Made by a program: the position numbers and the translations under genes. The notes beneath the pieces are model-generated. The model ran no database searches and had not been told where the DNA came from. It saw only the letters and a list, made by a program, of their open reading frames with translations. From an uncultured Prochlorococcus sp. (GTDB taxonomy: Bacteria > Cyanobacteriota > Cyanobacteriia > PCC-6307 > Cyanobiaceae), in NCBI GenBank assembly GCA_902572075.1, contig CACGER010000001.1:1-64000 (forward strand): a stretch of DNA of 64,000 nucleotides, written 5' to 3'. Shown piece by piece: positions 17,605 through 27,576 of the stretch (within the stretch, counting starts at the first letter, position 1; each line of letters begins with the position of its first letter).

Positions 17605-18837
17605 TTGAAAAATGCAAATTTAAAAATTTTTGAATTATTTTCGCCTAAATATGAAAGGGATAATATCAAATTAGGCTTATCAAGAATTAAAAAAGCACTT
17701 CAAGATCTTGGTAATCCTTGCGAAAATATCCCTGCGATACAAATTATTGGAACCAATGGGAAAGGATCAATCGCAGCATATTTAGAAAGTATACTTTTTG
17801 AAGCTAAAAAGAATTTTGGTGTAACTACGTCTCCTCATCTTTTTGACGTATGCGAAAGGATTAGAGTTAATAAAAAAAATATCAACAAAACTGATTTTGA
17901 AAAAATATATAAATTAATAGAAACAAAATTTTCAACAATTGAATTAACTCCTTTTGAAAAAATCATTTGCTGCGCTCTAAATTTTTTCGATAATAAAAAA
18001 GTTGAATTGCTCATTCTTGAAGCTGGCTTAGGGGGACGATTAGACGCGACAACAGCTCATCAATCAAGACCAATAATTGCTATTGGGAATATTGGCTTAG
18101 ATCATAAAGAATTTCTTGGAGATACGATTGAAAAAATTGCCAAAGAAAAATTAGCAGTTATTGAACAAAACTCAATTGTCATTTCATGCGACCAAAATAG
18201 TAAAGTTGAAAATTTAATAACCAAAAAAGTTAAAGAGGTTGGAGCAGAAATTATATGGAAAGATTCAATTTCAAACAGCTATGAACTTGGATTAAAAGGA
18301 ATTTTCCAAAAACAAAATGCTTCAGTAGCTGTTGGAGCAATTGAAGCACTGAATAATTTGGGATTTAATATCAAAGAAAAACATATATCTGAAGGCCTTA
18401 AAAAGACAGCTTGGAATGGAAGGCTAGAAATAATAAATTATTTCAACAAAGAAATTCTTGTAGATTGTGCGCACAATTATCCTGCTGCGAAAGCGCTCTC
18501 TAATGAGCGAAGTAATTGGGAGAATGAAGAGAAAGGAATTTATTGGATTTTAGGTGTCCAAAGACAAAAAGATATTCAAGCAATATTAAAAACACTTCTC
18601 AAGAAAAATGATCACTTATTACTTGTGCCAGTTCCAAACCAACCTAGTTGGCAATTAAAAGATCTCTCTCAGATTAAAGAAATTGAATCTCAAAAAAAAT
18701 TTGAATTTAAAACATTTGAACTTGCCATTGAGTATTTATTTTCTTTAGAAAAATGGCCAATTAATCATCCTGTTCTAACAGGTTCTATTTTTTTAGTTGC
18801 TGAATTTCTTAAATTTGCAAATAAACAGAAATGTTAA
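17605..18837 (+). CDS. folC: Folylpolyglutamate synthase / dihydrofolate synthase
   Basis: Mur-ligase-like enzyme adding glutamate to dihydropteroate and folates. The ATP-binding P-loop IIGTNGKGSIAAYLE is near residue 47, LILEAGLGGRLDATTA is in the middle, and VDCAHNYPAAKAL marks the C-terminal domain. Length 410 residues. The best start is TTG at 17605, 11 bp after argD on the same strand, so it is probably co-transcribed. The last four bases overlap the convergent FAD oxidase gene. Confidence 0.93.
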   Translation: MKNANLKIFELFSPKYERDNIKLGLSRIKKALQDLGNPCENIPAIQIIGTNGKGSIAAYLESILFEAKKNFGVTTSPHLFDVCERIRVNKKNINKTDFEKIYKLIETKFSTIELTPFEKIICCALNFFDNKKVELLILEAGLGGRLDATTAHQSRPIIAIGNIGLDHKEFLGDTIEKIAKEKLAVIEQNSIVISCDQNSKVENLITKKVKEVGAEIIWKDSISNSYELGLKGIFQKQNASVAVGAIEALNNLGFNIKEKHISEGLKKTAWNGRLEIINYFNKEILVDCAHNYPAAKALSNERSNWENEEKGIYWILGVQRQKDIQAILKTLLKKNDHLLLVPVPNQPSWQLKDLSQIKEIESQKKFEFKTFELAIEYLFSLEKWPINHPVLTGSIFLVAEFLKFANKQKC

Positions 18838-20189
18838 ATATTAAATTGTTCCTTAACTTCCCAACCTTCCAATTTTCCTGGATTCAATAGCCCTTTAGGA
18901 TCAAATTTCAATTTCGCTTTTACTTGATCTGCGTCAACCACTCCTAGGCCTCCGCCTTCGACAGTTAAAACATGGGGATTAAAAATAAACGCACCAAGTT
19001 TCTTACAATCTTCCATTATTTCATTTAATTCATCTATCCCACTCCACTTCAATAGAGGCAAAGCCGCTAATCGTGGTGATCCTTGTTGAGAAACTGCTTC
19101 TAAATGCCAAAGAACTTTTCTGCCCCATTTTTTTCTCAAAAAATTAATTAATTCTAATTCATGATTAAGTGGCAAAAGCATCTGTAAATAAGTCCAATTT
19201 TTATCCTTAGACCTCATATGAAGAGTTGTATGATTCCATACGACTTCAGAAATTCCATTGACGAGTTTTTCTTCTTCACCAAGGAGGGTAGATTCAACTT
19301 TGAATTTTTTACAAATTAGCTCAATGGTTTTTATTCCTCCAAGAGTAGATTGAATTAATATCTTGTGACTTCTAGAATTAGTTTTGAACCATTTTGGCAT
19401 TTGATCTACAACTTCTTCTTCAAGAATTGCTCCTAGTTTCAGATCAATTGCTGCGCTGGTGAGAGTTTTTAATATTTCTATTGTTTTTTCAAATTCAATA
19501 CAGTCGATAACTATTGAATACCACTTTCGTTTGATATCAGTAGCGAGTAGTAAAGAAGTAATTATTCCATTAGTCCCATAAGCATGATTGAGAGGTTCGG
19601 ATTCTTCAGCATCAAATTTTAATAATTCAGGTTTTTCATTCATCGTTACTGCCTCTAAACCAATAAGATTTCCTGGATCTCTTAAAAATCCCCACCTAAT
19701 TGAACCAATACCTCCTGATCCACCTGCAATAAAACCTCCAATTGTTGCAGTTTTCCAAGTACTTGGAAGCAACCTCAATTCCCTACCATATTTCTCTAAT
19801 TGTTTATTCAAATCTCCCATAACACATCCGGACTGCACTTTTACAAAACCTGTATCTGGATCAAATTCTTCTAACTTATTAAAGTGACTCATCTGCATTA
19901 CAACTCCTCTAAACAATGGGACAGCTTGTCCATAATTACCTGTACCTGAACCCCTTAAAGTAAGTGGGATAGAAAATTCCCAACAAATTTCTGCTACTTT
20001 CTTTACTGCTTTGTGATCACTAGGTCTAACCACTAAATCAGCAATACATTCGTCTAATTTTTCAGTAAGGATTGGAGAGTAGTTATAAAAATCTTTTGAA
20101 AGTCTTTTTATGTCAGATTGGCTTTCAATAATCTCTAAGTTGTTAACCTCCCTAAATTTGTCTATAAATTTAAGCGTATTTGATGTCAT
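18834..20189 (-). CDS. FAD-linked oxidase of the glycolate/D-lactate oxidase family
   Basis: A 451-residue flavoprotein with a PCMH-type FAD-binding domain at about residues 50-230 (LTLRGSGTGNYGQAVPL, VKVQSGCVMGDLNKQLEKYG, IGGFIAGGSGGIGSIRWGFL). The C-terminal oxidase domain ends FDPKGLLNPGKLEGW, which closes GlcD/D-lactate dehydrogenase-like proteins. The substrate is probably a small 2-hydroxy acid; glycolate oxidation in photorespiration is possible, but no GlcE or GlcF partner is nearby. It may be co-transcribed with the amidohydrolase upstream (38 bp gap). Confidence 0.88.
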   Translation of the reverse strand: MTSNTLKFIDKFREVNNLEIIESQSDIKRLSKDFYNYSPILTEKLDECIADLVVRPSDHKAVKKVAEICWEFSIPLTLRGSGTGNYGQAVPLFRGVVMQMSHFNKLEEFDPDTGFVKVQSGCVMGDLNKQLEKYGRELRLLPSTWKTATIGGFIAGGSGGIGSIRWGFLRDPGNLIGLEAVTMNEKPELLKFDAEESEPLNHAYGTNGIITSLLLATDIKRKWYSIVIDCIEFEKTIEILKTLTSAAIDLKLGAILEEEVVDQMPKWFKTNSRSHKILIQSTLGGIKTIELICKKFKVESTLLGEEEKLVNGISEVVWNHTTLHMRSKDKNWTYLQMLLPLNHELELINFLRKKWGRKVLWHLEAVSQQGSPRLAALPLLKWSGIDELNEIMEDCKKLGAFIFNPHVLTVEGGGLGVVDADQVKAKLKFDPKGLLNPGKLEGWEVKEQFNI

Positions 20190-20227
20190 TAATTAAATTC
20201 TTATTGTTTTGTTTATAAATTAGCCGA

Positions 20228-21463
20228 TTAGCAATATAAATCGCCTTTTATAAAAACTTTTCTTTTTAAGGAACTCGAAAAAACATCTGCCCATCTTTGT
20301 GCATCTAAAACCACAAAATCAGCAGGGCAACCCTTTTTAATTAAACCATCCCATTTTAAGTTTAATAATCTGCTTGGAGCTAAAAAAATAGAAGATAGAG
20401 TCATTCTCTCCCAAGGATTTAGTTGAAGCATAGGCATCGAGCAAGACAACGTGTAAAAAGGGTCAAAATTACCAAATGGGTACCAAGGGTCTTGAACATT
20501 ATCACTACCAAGAGATACATCCACATGTGATTTTTGTAATTGCTTTATTGGCGCAACTGGTCTTTTTAATGAAGTAGTTTGTTTACTTCGATTGAGCAGC
20601 CAAAAATTTGTTAGGGGTAAGGCAATAACCTTAATATTTTTCTCAGCCATTTTTTCCCCTAAATTTAAAATCTCTCTATTACTGAGAGAAATAAGACTAC
20701 TCAAATGACTACAAGTGATAGGAATACTATTAATATTTAAATTCTCAATTGTTTCTAATAAAACTTTTATTCCCGCTCCAGGTTCAATAATTGATTCATC
20801 TATATGCAAATCAATTTCTAGTTTATATTTACTCGCAAGAAGAAGCATCTTTGCTAGAAATTTGCTTGTGTTTTTTTTATTGAAAGGGGGTACAATAACA
20901 CCTCCTAAAATGCCTCCATTAGAGGAAAATATTTTTGCCAAATCTTTTCCATCAGTTGTATCCCAGAATTCCAATGGAGCTAGAGCAACGTATTGTAAAG
21001 TCAACTCAGAGGAAATTTTTTTTTGTAATTTAAAAAGTTCAATCCAAATATCAATAGATTGACCTTTGTATGTATCAATATGACTTCTAATGGCACGGTA
21101 TCCATTTTGTATGGCAAGTTTTAATGATTTCTCAACTCTTTCAAGAACCTTATCTGTAGTTCTAGTTTTATGTTCTTCAAGATTTACTGATAATGCTCCT
21201 CCATAGTTTGATTCCAGATTAGGAAAGTCTGCCCATGTAAAAGATTTATCAAAATGCGAATGCGTTTCAACAAATCTTGGGAATAAAATTTTTTTTGGTT
21301 TTGTAATTTTATCTTTCAAAGGCTTTAACTCAGAAACAAATCCATCCTTCCAACTAATAGAAACTGAACATAAATCCTCAACATCGATAATGAGGTTATC
21401 TATATCTTCTATTAAACAAAGGCTTCTGGGAATAAGAACCTCAGCTGTGCCGGAATTAATCAA
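20228..21463 (-). CDS. Cytosine deaminase-like metal-dependent amidohydrolase
   Basis: A 411-residue amidohydrolase of the CodA branch. Metal and catalytic residues are visible: ETHSHFDKSF (His68, His70), IDLHIDES (His and catalytic Glu), CSHLSSL (His) and LGSDNVQDPWYP (metal Asp and the CodA-type DNVxDPW loop). The C-terminal end PADFVVLDAQRW is the usual beta-sandwich closure. Substrate is probably cytosine or a related cyclic amide; this is inferred from the motif pattern. The called start is TTG at 21463. Confidence 0.82.
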   Translation of the reverse strand: MINSGTAEVLIPRSLCLIEDIDNLIIDVEDLCSVSISWKDGFVSELKPLKDKITKPKKILFPRFVETHSHFDKSFTWADFPNLESNYGGALSVNLEEHKTRTTDKVLERVEKSLKLAIQNGYRAIRSHIDTYKGQSIDIWIELFKLQKKISSELTLQYVALAPLEFWDTTDGKDLAKIFSSNGGILGGVIVPPFNKKNTSKFLAKMLLLASKYKLEIDLHIDESIIEPGAGIKVLLETIENLNINSIPITCSHLSSLISLSNREILNLGEKMAEKNIKVIALPLTNFWLLNRSKQTTSLKRPVAPIKQLQKSHVDVSLGSDNVQDPWYPFGNFDPFYTLSCSMPMLQLNPWERMTLSSIFLAPSRLLNLKWDGLIKKGCPADFVVLDAQRWADVFSSSLKRKVFIKGDLYC

Positions 21464-21590
21464 ATTTTTAAATTTTTTTTTATTTTAAATCATAAGAAAA
21501 CTTTACTGAATTAGAAAATAATTCAAATTCTGCTAAAAGATAAAAATAACTATGAAAATTACCCTTGAGTTGTTAAATTTATAAATGTGA

Positions 21591-21664
21591 GGCGGGCGTC
21601 GCCAAGTGGTTAAGGCAGCGGCTTGTGGCGCCGCTATTCGGGGGTTCGAATCCCCTCGCTCGCC
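21591..21664 (+). tRNA. tRNA-His (anticodon GTG)
   Basis: The acceptor stem begins at G1 (21592) and pairs GCGGGCG with CGCTCGC. An extra encoded G at 21591 pairs with C73 at 21664, the G-1:C73 identity pair unique to tRNA-His. The anticodon arm is GCGGC-TTGTGGC-GCCGC with anticodon GTG, and the T loop is TTCGAAT. CCA is not encoded. miaB begins 72 bases downstream. Confidence 0.96.
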
Positions 21665-21736
21665 CTCAAAAAAATTGCAGCAAAATTATTTAACTTGTAA
21701 TTTTGAATTAAAGAATCATAAAAAATTTCTAGCAAA

Positions 21737-23131
21737 GTGCTAACAAAAACAAAACCAGACGAACAAAAATCTCAAAAGAATTCAACTACTAGCAGTTATT
21801 GGATAACCACATTTGGATGCCAAATGAACAAGGCTGATTCTGAGAGAATGGCTGGGACATTGGAGAAAATGGGATACACCAGAGCAGATAATGAATTAAA
21901 TGCCGATTTGGTCTTGTACAATACATGCACAATCAGAGATAATGCGGAGCAAAAAGTTTATAGCTTTCTAGGAAGACAAGCAAAAAGAAAGCACAAAACA
22001 CCTAGCTTAAAACTTGTTGTTGCAGGTTGCCTTGCGCAGCAAGAGGGAGAGTCCTTACTGAGAAGAGTCCCAGAACTTGATCTGGTTATGGGGCCTCAAC
22101 ACGTAAATAATCTTGAGAATCTCCTGGGAAAAGTTGATTTAGGAAATCAAGTTGCTGCTACAGAAGAAACCTTCATTTCTGAAGACATAACAAGTGCAAG
22201 AAGAGAAAGCTCTATTTGTGGCTGGGTTAATATTATTTATGGATGTAATGAAAGATGTTCATATTGTGTAGTCCCCTCTGTCAGAGGTAAAGAGCAATCG
22301 AGATATCCAAATGCGATAAAAAGTGAGATCCAAAAATTGGCTGATGATAATTTTAAGGAAATTACTCTTTTGGGTCAGAACATTGATGCTTATGGTAGAG
22401 ACCTTCCAGGAACAACAAAAGAGGGGAGAAAAGAGAATACTTTAACTGATCTTTTGTATTATATTCATGATGTTAAAGGAATTCGCAGAATAAGATTTGC
22501 TACTAGTCATCCAAGATATTTTTCAAAAAGGTTGATTCAAGCTTGTTATGAACTTGATAAAGTCTGTGAACATTTCCATATTCCCTTCCAAAGTGGAAAT
22601 GATGAAATTTTAAAGCAAATGTCCAGAGGATACACTATCAAAAAGTATAAAAATATTATCGAGAATATTAGATCATTAATGCCAGATGCATCAATCACAG
22701 CTGACGCAATAGTTGCTTTCCCAGGAGAAACCGAGCAACAATATCAAGATACATTAAAGCTAATATCAGAAATTGGCTTTGATCAGGTTAATACAGCTGC
22801 ATACTCTCCAAGACCAAACACGCCTGCTGCAGTTTGGGCGAATCAACTTTCAGAAGAGGTTAAAAAAGCTAGATTGCAGGAAATTAATGATTTGGTCGAG
22901 AAAACTGCTAAGAGTAGAAATCAAAGATATATAAATAATATCGAAAGCGTATTAATTGAGGGTTTAAATCCAAAAAATTCCTCGCAAATTATGGGTAGAA
23001 CTAGAACAAACAGATTAACTTTCGTAGAGATTCCCAAAAATATTAACTTTAATTTTTCTTCGGGAGATGAGATTAATGTCAGAATAAATGAAGCAAGACC
23101 TTTTTCTTTAACAGGCGAACTTTATTTATGA
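21737..23131 (+). CDS. miaB: tRNA-2-methylthio-N6-dimethylallyladenosine synthase MiaB
   Basis: Radical SAM methylthiotransferase modifying A37 of tRNAs that read UNN codons. The N-terminal UPF0004 domain has [13 protein letters not shown] and [11 protein letters not shown] for the auxiliary cluster, the radical SAM motif is GCNERCSYC (Cys170, Cys174, Cys177), and a C-terminal TRAM domain ends the 464 residues. The start is GTG at 21737. ddl follows after 11 bp. Confidence 0.96.
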   Translation: MLTKTKPDEQKSQKNSTTSSYWITTFGCQMNKADSERMAGTLEKMGYTRADNELNADLVLYNTCTIRDNAEQKVYSFLGRQAKRKHKTPSLKLVVAGCLAQQEGESLLRRVPELDLVMGPQHVNNLENLLGKVDLGNQVAATEETFISEDITSARRESSICGWVNIIYGCNERCSYCVVPSVRGKEQSRYPNAIKSEIQKLADDNFKEITLLGQNIDAYGRDLPGTTKEGRKENTLTDLLYYIHDVKGIRRIRFATSHPRYFSKRLIQACYELDKVCEHFHIPFQSGNDEILKQMSRGYTIKKYKNIIENIRSLMPDASITADAIVAFPGETEQQYQDTLKLISEIGFDQVNTAAYSPRPNTPAAVWANQLSEEVKKARLQEINDLVEKTAKSRNQRYINNIESVLIEGLNPKNSSQIMGRTRTNRLTFVEIPKNINFNFSSGDEINVRINEARPFSLTGELYL

Positions 23132-23142
23132 TTTTTTTGTAA

Positions 23143-24210
23143 ATGATCGGGGGTAAAAAAAAATGTATTGGGTTAATTTTTGGCGGGAATTCCAATGAAC
23201 ATGAAGTATCAATATCCTCTGCAAAAACAGTTTATAAAGCATTTAATTCAGAAATAAATAAAGAACGCTTTACAGTTAAATCCTTCTACATAAATAAATA
23301 TGGAGATTGGCTTGATACTAATAGTTCAGAAAAAATCCTAATTGGTGAAATTGAAAACAATAAAACAAAAAAACAAAAGAATTTTAATCAGGGAAAAATT
23401 AACTTCCTTGATGGAATTGAATTTCAAGATGTTGATGTTTGGTTTCCTCTTTTACATGGATTTAATGGAGAAGACGGATCAATTCATGGCTTACTGAGAT
23501 TTACAAAGAAACCCTTAGTCGGATGTGGAATTTTAGGGTCTGCACTTGGAATGGATAAAATATTGATGAAAAAAATTTTCTCGAATCTTAAACTTCCACA
23601 AGTTAATTATCTAGTTTTTCAAAATGAAGATCTCAACGATGAGGAAGTGAAAAATAAGTTAATAAATGAAATTTTAAAAAAATTAAATTTTCCTGTTTTT
23701 GTTAAGCCATCGAACTCTGGTTCCTCTCTTGGCATTTCCAAAGTCATAAATAAATCAGAAATATTGCAAGCATTAGAAAAGGCTCGAGAAATAGATCCAA
23801 GAATCTTAATAGAGGAAGGTTTAGAGGTAAGGGAGATTGAATGCGGAATAATTGGGAATTCAAAACTCTTAACCTCTGAGATAGGAGAAGTAAATTATGA
23901 AAGTGAGTGGTATGATTACGATTCAAAATATTACTCAAATAATAAAATAATTATCCCAGCCGAAATAGATTCTAAAATCAAAAAAGAGATTAAAGAAATT
24001 GCTATTAAAAGTTGTAGAGCACTAAATATTTTCGGTTTTGCAAGAGTAGATTTCTTTTTAGAAAAATCTTCAAATAAAATTTTGTTAAATGAAATAAATA
24101 CAATTCCCGGTTTTACAAAAAACAGCATGTTTCCAATGCTTTGGGAAGCTTCAGGTTTAAAAATCGAACAACTTGTGGCTAAACTGGTGGATATATCTTT
24201 AGATTTGTAA
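23143..24210 (+). CDS. ddl: D-alanine--D-alanine ligase
   Basis: Joins two D-Ala residues for the peptidoglycan stem. It shows the N-terminal GGNSNEHEVSISSAKTV, then ATP-grasp elements PVFVKPSNSGSSLGISK, ILIEEGLEVREIECGI and the Mg-binding LNEINTIPGFTKNSMFPMLW. Length 355 residues is normal. It is first in a compact division and wall run: ddl, a small unknown gene (9 bp gap), ftsQ (4 bp overlap) and ftsZ. Confidence 0.96.
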   Translation: MIGGKKKCIGLIFGGNSNEHEVSISSAKTVYKAFNSEINKERFTVKSFYINKYGDWLDTNSSEKILIGEIENNKTKKQKNFNQGKINFLDGIEFQDVDVWFPLLHGFNGEDGSIHGLLRFTKKPLVGCGILGSALGMDKILMKKIFSNLKLPQVNYLVFQNEDLNDEEVKNKLINEILKKLNFPVFVKPSNSGSSLGISKVINKSEILQALEKAREIDPRILIEEGLEVREIECGIIGNSKLLTSEIGEVNYESEWYDYDSKYYSNNKIIIPAEIDSKIKKEIKEIAIKSCRALNIFGFARVDFFLEKSSNKILLNEINTIPGFTKNSMFPMLWEASGLKIEQLVAKLVDISLDL

Positions 24211-24219
24211 TTTAAATAA

Positions 24220-24630
24220 ATGTTGCATGGATTTCTTTGGTTACCATTACTTCTAATTTTCATATTATTAACTGCGCTTGGATGGTTAGAAAGAAGAAGG
24301 CAAAATCTTTTTAGAAGTTGGGCAAGTGATTCTGAACTGTGCAAGTTAGATAGTTCAGGTGCAGCTTCCTTAAAAGATGGGGAGCTAAAGTGGAGCGCAT
24401 TTGAAGCTGGTAAATTTGAAGAAAAAGATAGTTTTACAATAAAGAAACTAGAGTTAGTTGAATTAATGGCACTAACTTCAGGAGAAGCTCCTCTAACAAA
24501 TGAATCTCAAGGCAAGTGCAGGTTGAGATTAGTAGGGGATGGGAAAGAGATGGATGTCCCCTTTTCAGATGCAGAGCAAGCGAGACAATGGATGGACCAA
24601 TTGATGGAAAAAGCTCGATGTGATTTGTGA
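24220..24630 (+). CDS. Small membrane-anchored protein of unknown function in the division cluster
   Basis: 136 residues. An N-terminal membrane segment (about residues 4-22, FLWLPLLLIFILLTALGWL) is followed by a basic turn ERRRQNLF and a soluble domain of about 105 residues predicted cytoplasmic by the positive-inside rule. The end has an amphipathic helix (SDAEQARQWMDQLMEK). I do not recognise a family. Its TGA overlaps the GTG start of ftsQ by four bases, so it is translationally coupled to a divisome gene, and it follows ddl by 9 bp. A role in wall synthesis or division is inferred from position only. Confidence 0.75.
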   Translation: MLHGFLWLPLLLIFILLTALGWLERRRQNLFRSWASDSELCKLDSSGAASLKDGELKWSAFEAGKFEEKDSFTIKKLELVELMALTSGEAPLTNESQGKCRLRLVGDGKEMDVPFSDAEQARQWMDQLMEKARCDL

Positions 24631-25352
24631 AAAATCAAAAAAAAATCAAAAATAGAAGCTTTTTTTTTCTAATTTCATTTTTATTTTTAACAAGCTTATT
24701 AAGCATAAAAACTCTTAAGAAAGTTAATATTAATGACATAAGGATTTCTGGTAGTGCATTATTTTCGCAGAATGATTTAGTAAATTATTCATCTTTAAAA
24801 TTTCCTACCCGATTAATTTTTGTTAATACTAATTTGATAGAAAAAGAGTTAAAACAAAATTTATCACTCAAGAATGTTTCGGTAAACAGAGAATTATTTC
24901 CTTTTGGTTTGAAAGTTCATATTAATACAAGAATTCCAATAGCTTACGGTGAAAGAATAATAAAGGAAGAAAAAATACTAGGCTTTATTGATAAAAAGGG
25001 ATTTTTTATAAATAAACGTAATGCGGACAAAAAATATTTGGAAAAATTCACCATACAAGTTTTTGGATGGCAAGAAAAATTTAAAAACATATTATCTGAT
25101 ATTTTCATCGCTCTAGAAAATTATGAATTCGAGATAGTTAAAATAACTTTTTCACCAGATGGTTTTCTAACTGTTGAGGAAAAAGATTTAAAAACAATCT
25201 TCCTAGGATTTAAACCAGATTTAATCCACTATCAATTACAAGTAATAAATAATTTAAAAAATGAATTTGAGAAAAATAGCTTTTCAATAAAAATAGATAA
25301 TATTGATCTTACAAATCCAAATAAACCAAAAATAAAAGTGTTCAAACCCTAA
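24627..25352 (+). CDS. ftsQ: Cell division protein FtsQ (POTRA-domain protein)
   Basis: A bitopic membrane protein of the divisome. One N-terminal membrane segment (about residues 10-29) is followed by a POTRA-like domain ([20 protein letters not shown]...) and a beta domain, matching FtsQ architecture in 241 residues. Sequence similarity is weak, as usual for cyanobacterial FtsQ, but the order ddl-ftsQ-ftsZ is diagnostic. The GTG start overlaps the preceding gene by four bases. Confidence 0.85.
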   Translation: MKNQKKIKNRSFFFLISFLFLTSLLSIKTLKKVNINDIRISGSALFSQNDLVNYSSLKFPTRLIFVNTNLIEKELKQNLSLKNVSVNRELFPFGLKVHINTRIPIAYGERIIKEEKILGFIDKKGFFINKRNADKKYLEKFTIQVFGWQEKFKNILSDIFIALENYEFEIVKITFSPDGFLTVEEKDLKTIFLGFKPDLIHYQLQVINNLKNEFEKNSFSIKIDNIDLTNPNKPKIKVFKP

Positions 25353-25495
25353 TATTTAAAAAAGGATTTCGAATAATTTTTTTTAATTATTGTAGTGTTG
25401 GTGAGGATTTAGCATTTAAAACTAAATATTTAATAAATAAATATTTTCAGGATTTTACTCAACAAATTCCTACAGATGAGCTTACTAAGTTCATA

Positions 25496-26641
25496 ATGCA
25501 TCCAATACTAGTATTAGATCCCTATTTAGAGATGAGCTTCGGTAACAATCCAAACTTTGATCAATCGAGAGAAATTCTTCCAAGCCAAAATGCCAAAATT
25601 GAAGTAATTGGCGTTGGGGGTGGTGGAAGTAATGCTATTAACAGAATGATTGATAGTGACCTTGAGGGCGTTTCATTCAGAGTTCTTAATACTGATGCAC
25701 AAGCCTTACTTCAGTCCTCCGCAGAGCGAAGGGTTCAATTAGGTCAGAACTTAACAAGGGGACTTGGAGCAGGTGGCAATCCAAGTATTGGGCAAAAAGC
25801 TGCAGAAGAGTCTAGAGAAGAGCTTCAGCAATCGCTTGAGGGATCCGATTTGGTATTCATAGCAGCAGGAATGGGTGGAGGTACTGGCACGGGAGCAGCT
25901 CCTGTTGTTGCTGAAGTAGCAAAGCAAAGCGGTGCACTAACTATTGGCATAGTAACTAAACCTTTTTCTTTCGAAGGGAAAAGGAGAATGCGTCAAGCAG
26001 AAGAAGGAATTGCAAGATTAGCTGAAAATGTTGATACTCTAATTGTCATTCCAAATGATCGTTTAAAAGAGGTTTCTGCAGGTGCCTCTATTCAAGAAGC
26101 GTTCAAGAATGCTGATGATGTTTTAAGAATGGGAGTTCAAGGTATAAGTGAAGTGATTACTCGCCCAGGCGAGGTTAATCTTGACTTTGCTGATGTTAGA
26201 TCAGTTATGACTGAAGCTGGTACAGCACTTCTTGGCATGGGTATTGGATCTGGACGATCTAGGGCTATGGAAGCTGCTCAAGCTGCAATTAATAGTCCAT
26301 TACTAGAAGCAGGAAGAATTGATGGAGCAAAAGGTTGTCTGGTAAATATTACTGGAGGGAAGGATATGACTCTTGACGATGTTACCGCAGTAGGCGAAGT
26401 TATTAGTGATGTCGTAGATCAGGATGCAAATATAATCGTGGGTCAAGCGGTTAACGAATCAATGGAAGGTGAGATACAAGTTACTGTTATTGCCACAGGA
26501 TTTGAAACAAATCAACCATTAAACCAACAAAGAATAAAAAACAGATTATCAAGTCAACCCTTATACAATTTTTCTGATAATAAAGAATCAGGAGCTAGTA
26601 TTCCTGAATTTTTGAGATTAAGGCAAAATAAAAAAATATAA
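25496..26641 (+). CDS. ftsZ: Cell division GTPase FtsZ
   Basis: Tubulin-like GTPase that polymerises into the division ring. Nucleotide motifs are [14 protein letters not shown] and the tubulin signature [12 protein letters not shown], with the T7 loop region [11 protein letters not shown]. Length 381 residues from ATG 25496; an in-frame ATG at 25532 ([11 protein letters not shown]) is an equally plausible start. The C-terminal tail ends [13 protein letters not shown], a conserved peptide for membrane anchor proteins. Its membrane tether Ftn2 is also in the window. A 143-bp gap to ftsQ leaves room for its own promoter. Confidence 0.97.
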   Translation: MHPILVLDPYLEMSFGNNPNFDQSREILPSQNAKIEVIGVGGGGSNAINRMIDSDLEGVSFRVLNTDAQALLQSSAERRVQLGQNLTRGLGAGGNPSIGQKAAEESREELQQSLEGSDLVFIAAGMGGGTGTGAAPVVAEVAKQSGALTIGIVTKPFSFEGKRRMRQAEEGIARLAENVDTLIVIPNDRLKEVSAGASIQEAFKNADDVLRMGVQGISEVITRPGEVNLDFADVRSVMTEAGTALLGMGIGSGRSRAMEAAQAAINSPLLEAGRIDGAKGCLVNITGGKDMTLDDVTAVGEVISDVVDQDANIIVGQAVNESMEGEIQVTVIATGFETNQPLNQQRIKNRLSSQPLYNFSDNKESGASIPEFLRLRQNKKI

Positions 26642-26661
26642 GCTAAAAGGTAAAATAGAGT

Positions 26662-26755
26662 GACTCGGTTATCTCGCCTGCCTCAAGCATCCCTTGTGGC
26701 TGCTACCTTCCGGTCCTGACCAGGTTTAGGCGTTAAAACCGCGAAAGGCCGAGTC
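26662..26755 (-). ncRNA. ffs: Signal recognition particle RNA (small bacterial type)
   Basis: On the minus strand the sequence contains GGTCAGGACCGGAAGGTAGC and then AGCC, the conserved apical loop of SRP RNA that binds Ffh. The ends GACTCGG (5') and CCGAGTC (3') pair perfectly to close a long hairpin of about 94 nt. It lies between ftsZ and panB, opposite to both. Its protein partner Ffh starts at the left edge of the window. Confidence 0.95.
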
Positions 26756-26802
26756 AAAAACATATTAGCAATTCTTGATTAAAAAAGATACATAAATTTA
26801 TT

Positions 26803-27576
26803 ATGCTACCTTCAGACCTAGTTAAGTATAAAAAAAAATCTCAAAAAATTATTGCACTTACTGCATGGGACTCCATATCAGGATCCATCGCAGAGCAAGC
26901 TGATGTTGATCTTGTCTTGGTAGGAGATTCCTTAGCAATGGTCTGTTTAGGATATAAATCAACATTGCCATTAACTTTAGAAAACATTATTTATCATACT
27001 AATGCTGTCTCGAGAGGATTCAAAAAAAAAATTGAGGAACAACCTTTGGTCGTCTCAGATATGCCTTTTTTGACTTACCAATGTGGAGAGGATAAAGCTG
27101 TTGAGTATGCAGGGAAAATAATTCAGAGCACATATGCAAAAGCTGTAAAGGTAGAAGGAGCTGAACCAGAAATACAAAAAGTTATTTCTAGATTAATAAG
27201 AATGGGAATCCCTGTTATGGGTCATATAGGTCTTACACCACAAAGCTATCTAAATATTGGATTAAAGAAACAAGGTGAAAGCTTAGCAAGTCAAGAAAAA
27301 ATCAAGAAAGAGGCTTCCATTCTTGAAAAACTAGGATGTTTTTCAATAGTTCTTGAACATATTCCTGATTTGCTTGCTAAAGAAATACAAAATTCTTTAA
27401 CAATTCCCACAATAGGGATCGGTGCGGGTAATTATTGTGATGGACAAATAAGAGTAACTGCAGATTTATTAGGCCTCAATGATGGCCAACCACCATTTTG
27501 CCAATCAATAATTCAAGGGAAGAAATTATTTAAAGATAAATTAAAAGAATGGGTAGAATCTGAAAGACTTAATTAA
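26803..27576 (+). CDS. panB: 3-methyl-2-oxobutanoate hydroxymethyltransferase
   Basis: First step of pantothenate (coenzyme A) synthesis, adding a hydroxymethyl group from methylene-THF to ketoisovalerate. TIM-barrel motifs are LTAWDSISGSIAEQADVD, VLVGDSLAMVCLG, the metal Asp in VSDMPF, VKVEGA and the catalytic Glu in VLEHIP, with GIGAGNYCDGQI near the end. Length 257 residues. It overlaps the end of the convergent hemW by 8 bases. Confidence 0.96.
   Translation: MLPSDLVKYKKKSQKIIALTAWDSISGSIAEQADVDLVLVGDSLAMVCLGYKSTLPLTLENIIYHTNAVSRGFKKKIEEQPLVVSDMPFLTYQCGEDKAVEYAGKIIQSTYAKAVKVEGAEPEIQKVISRLIRMGIPVMGHIGLTPQSYLNIGLKKQGESLASQEKIKKEASILEKLGCFSIVLEHIPDLLAKEIQNSLTIPTIGIGAGNYCDGQIRVTADLLGLNDGQPPFCQSIIQGKKLFKDKLKEWVESERLN

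Noticed and set aside
23931..24344. 137-codon open frame on the minus strand
   Set aside because: It overlaps the ddl end and the next gene in antisense and shows no family features. It is a by-product of their codon use.
25372..25391. Hairpin AATAATT / AATTATT between ftsQ and ftsZ as a terminator
   Set aside because: The seven-pair stem is made only of A and T and has no T run after it, so it is probably chance in AT-rich DNA.
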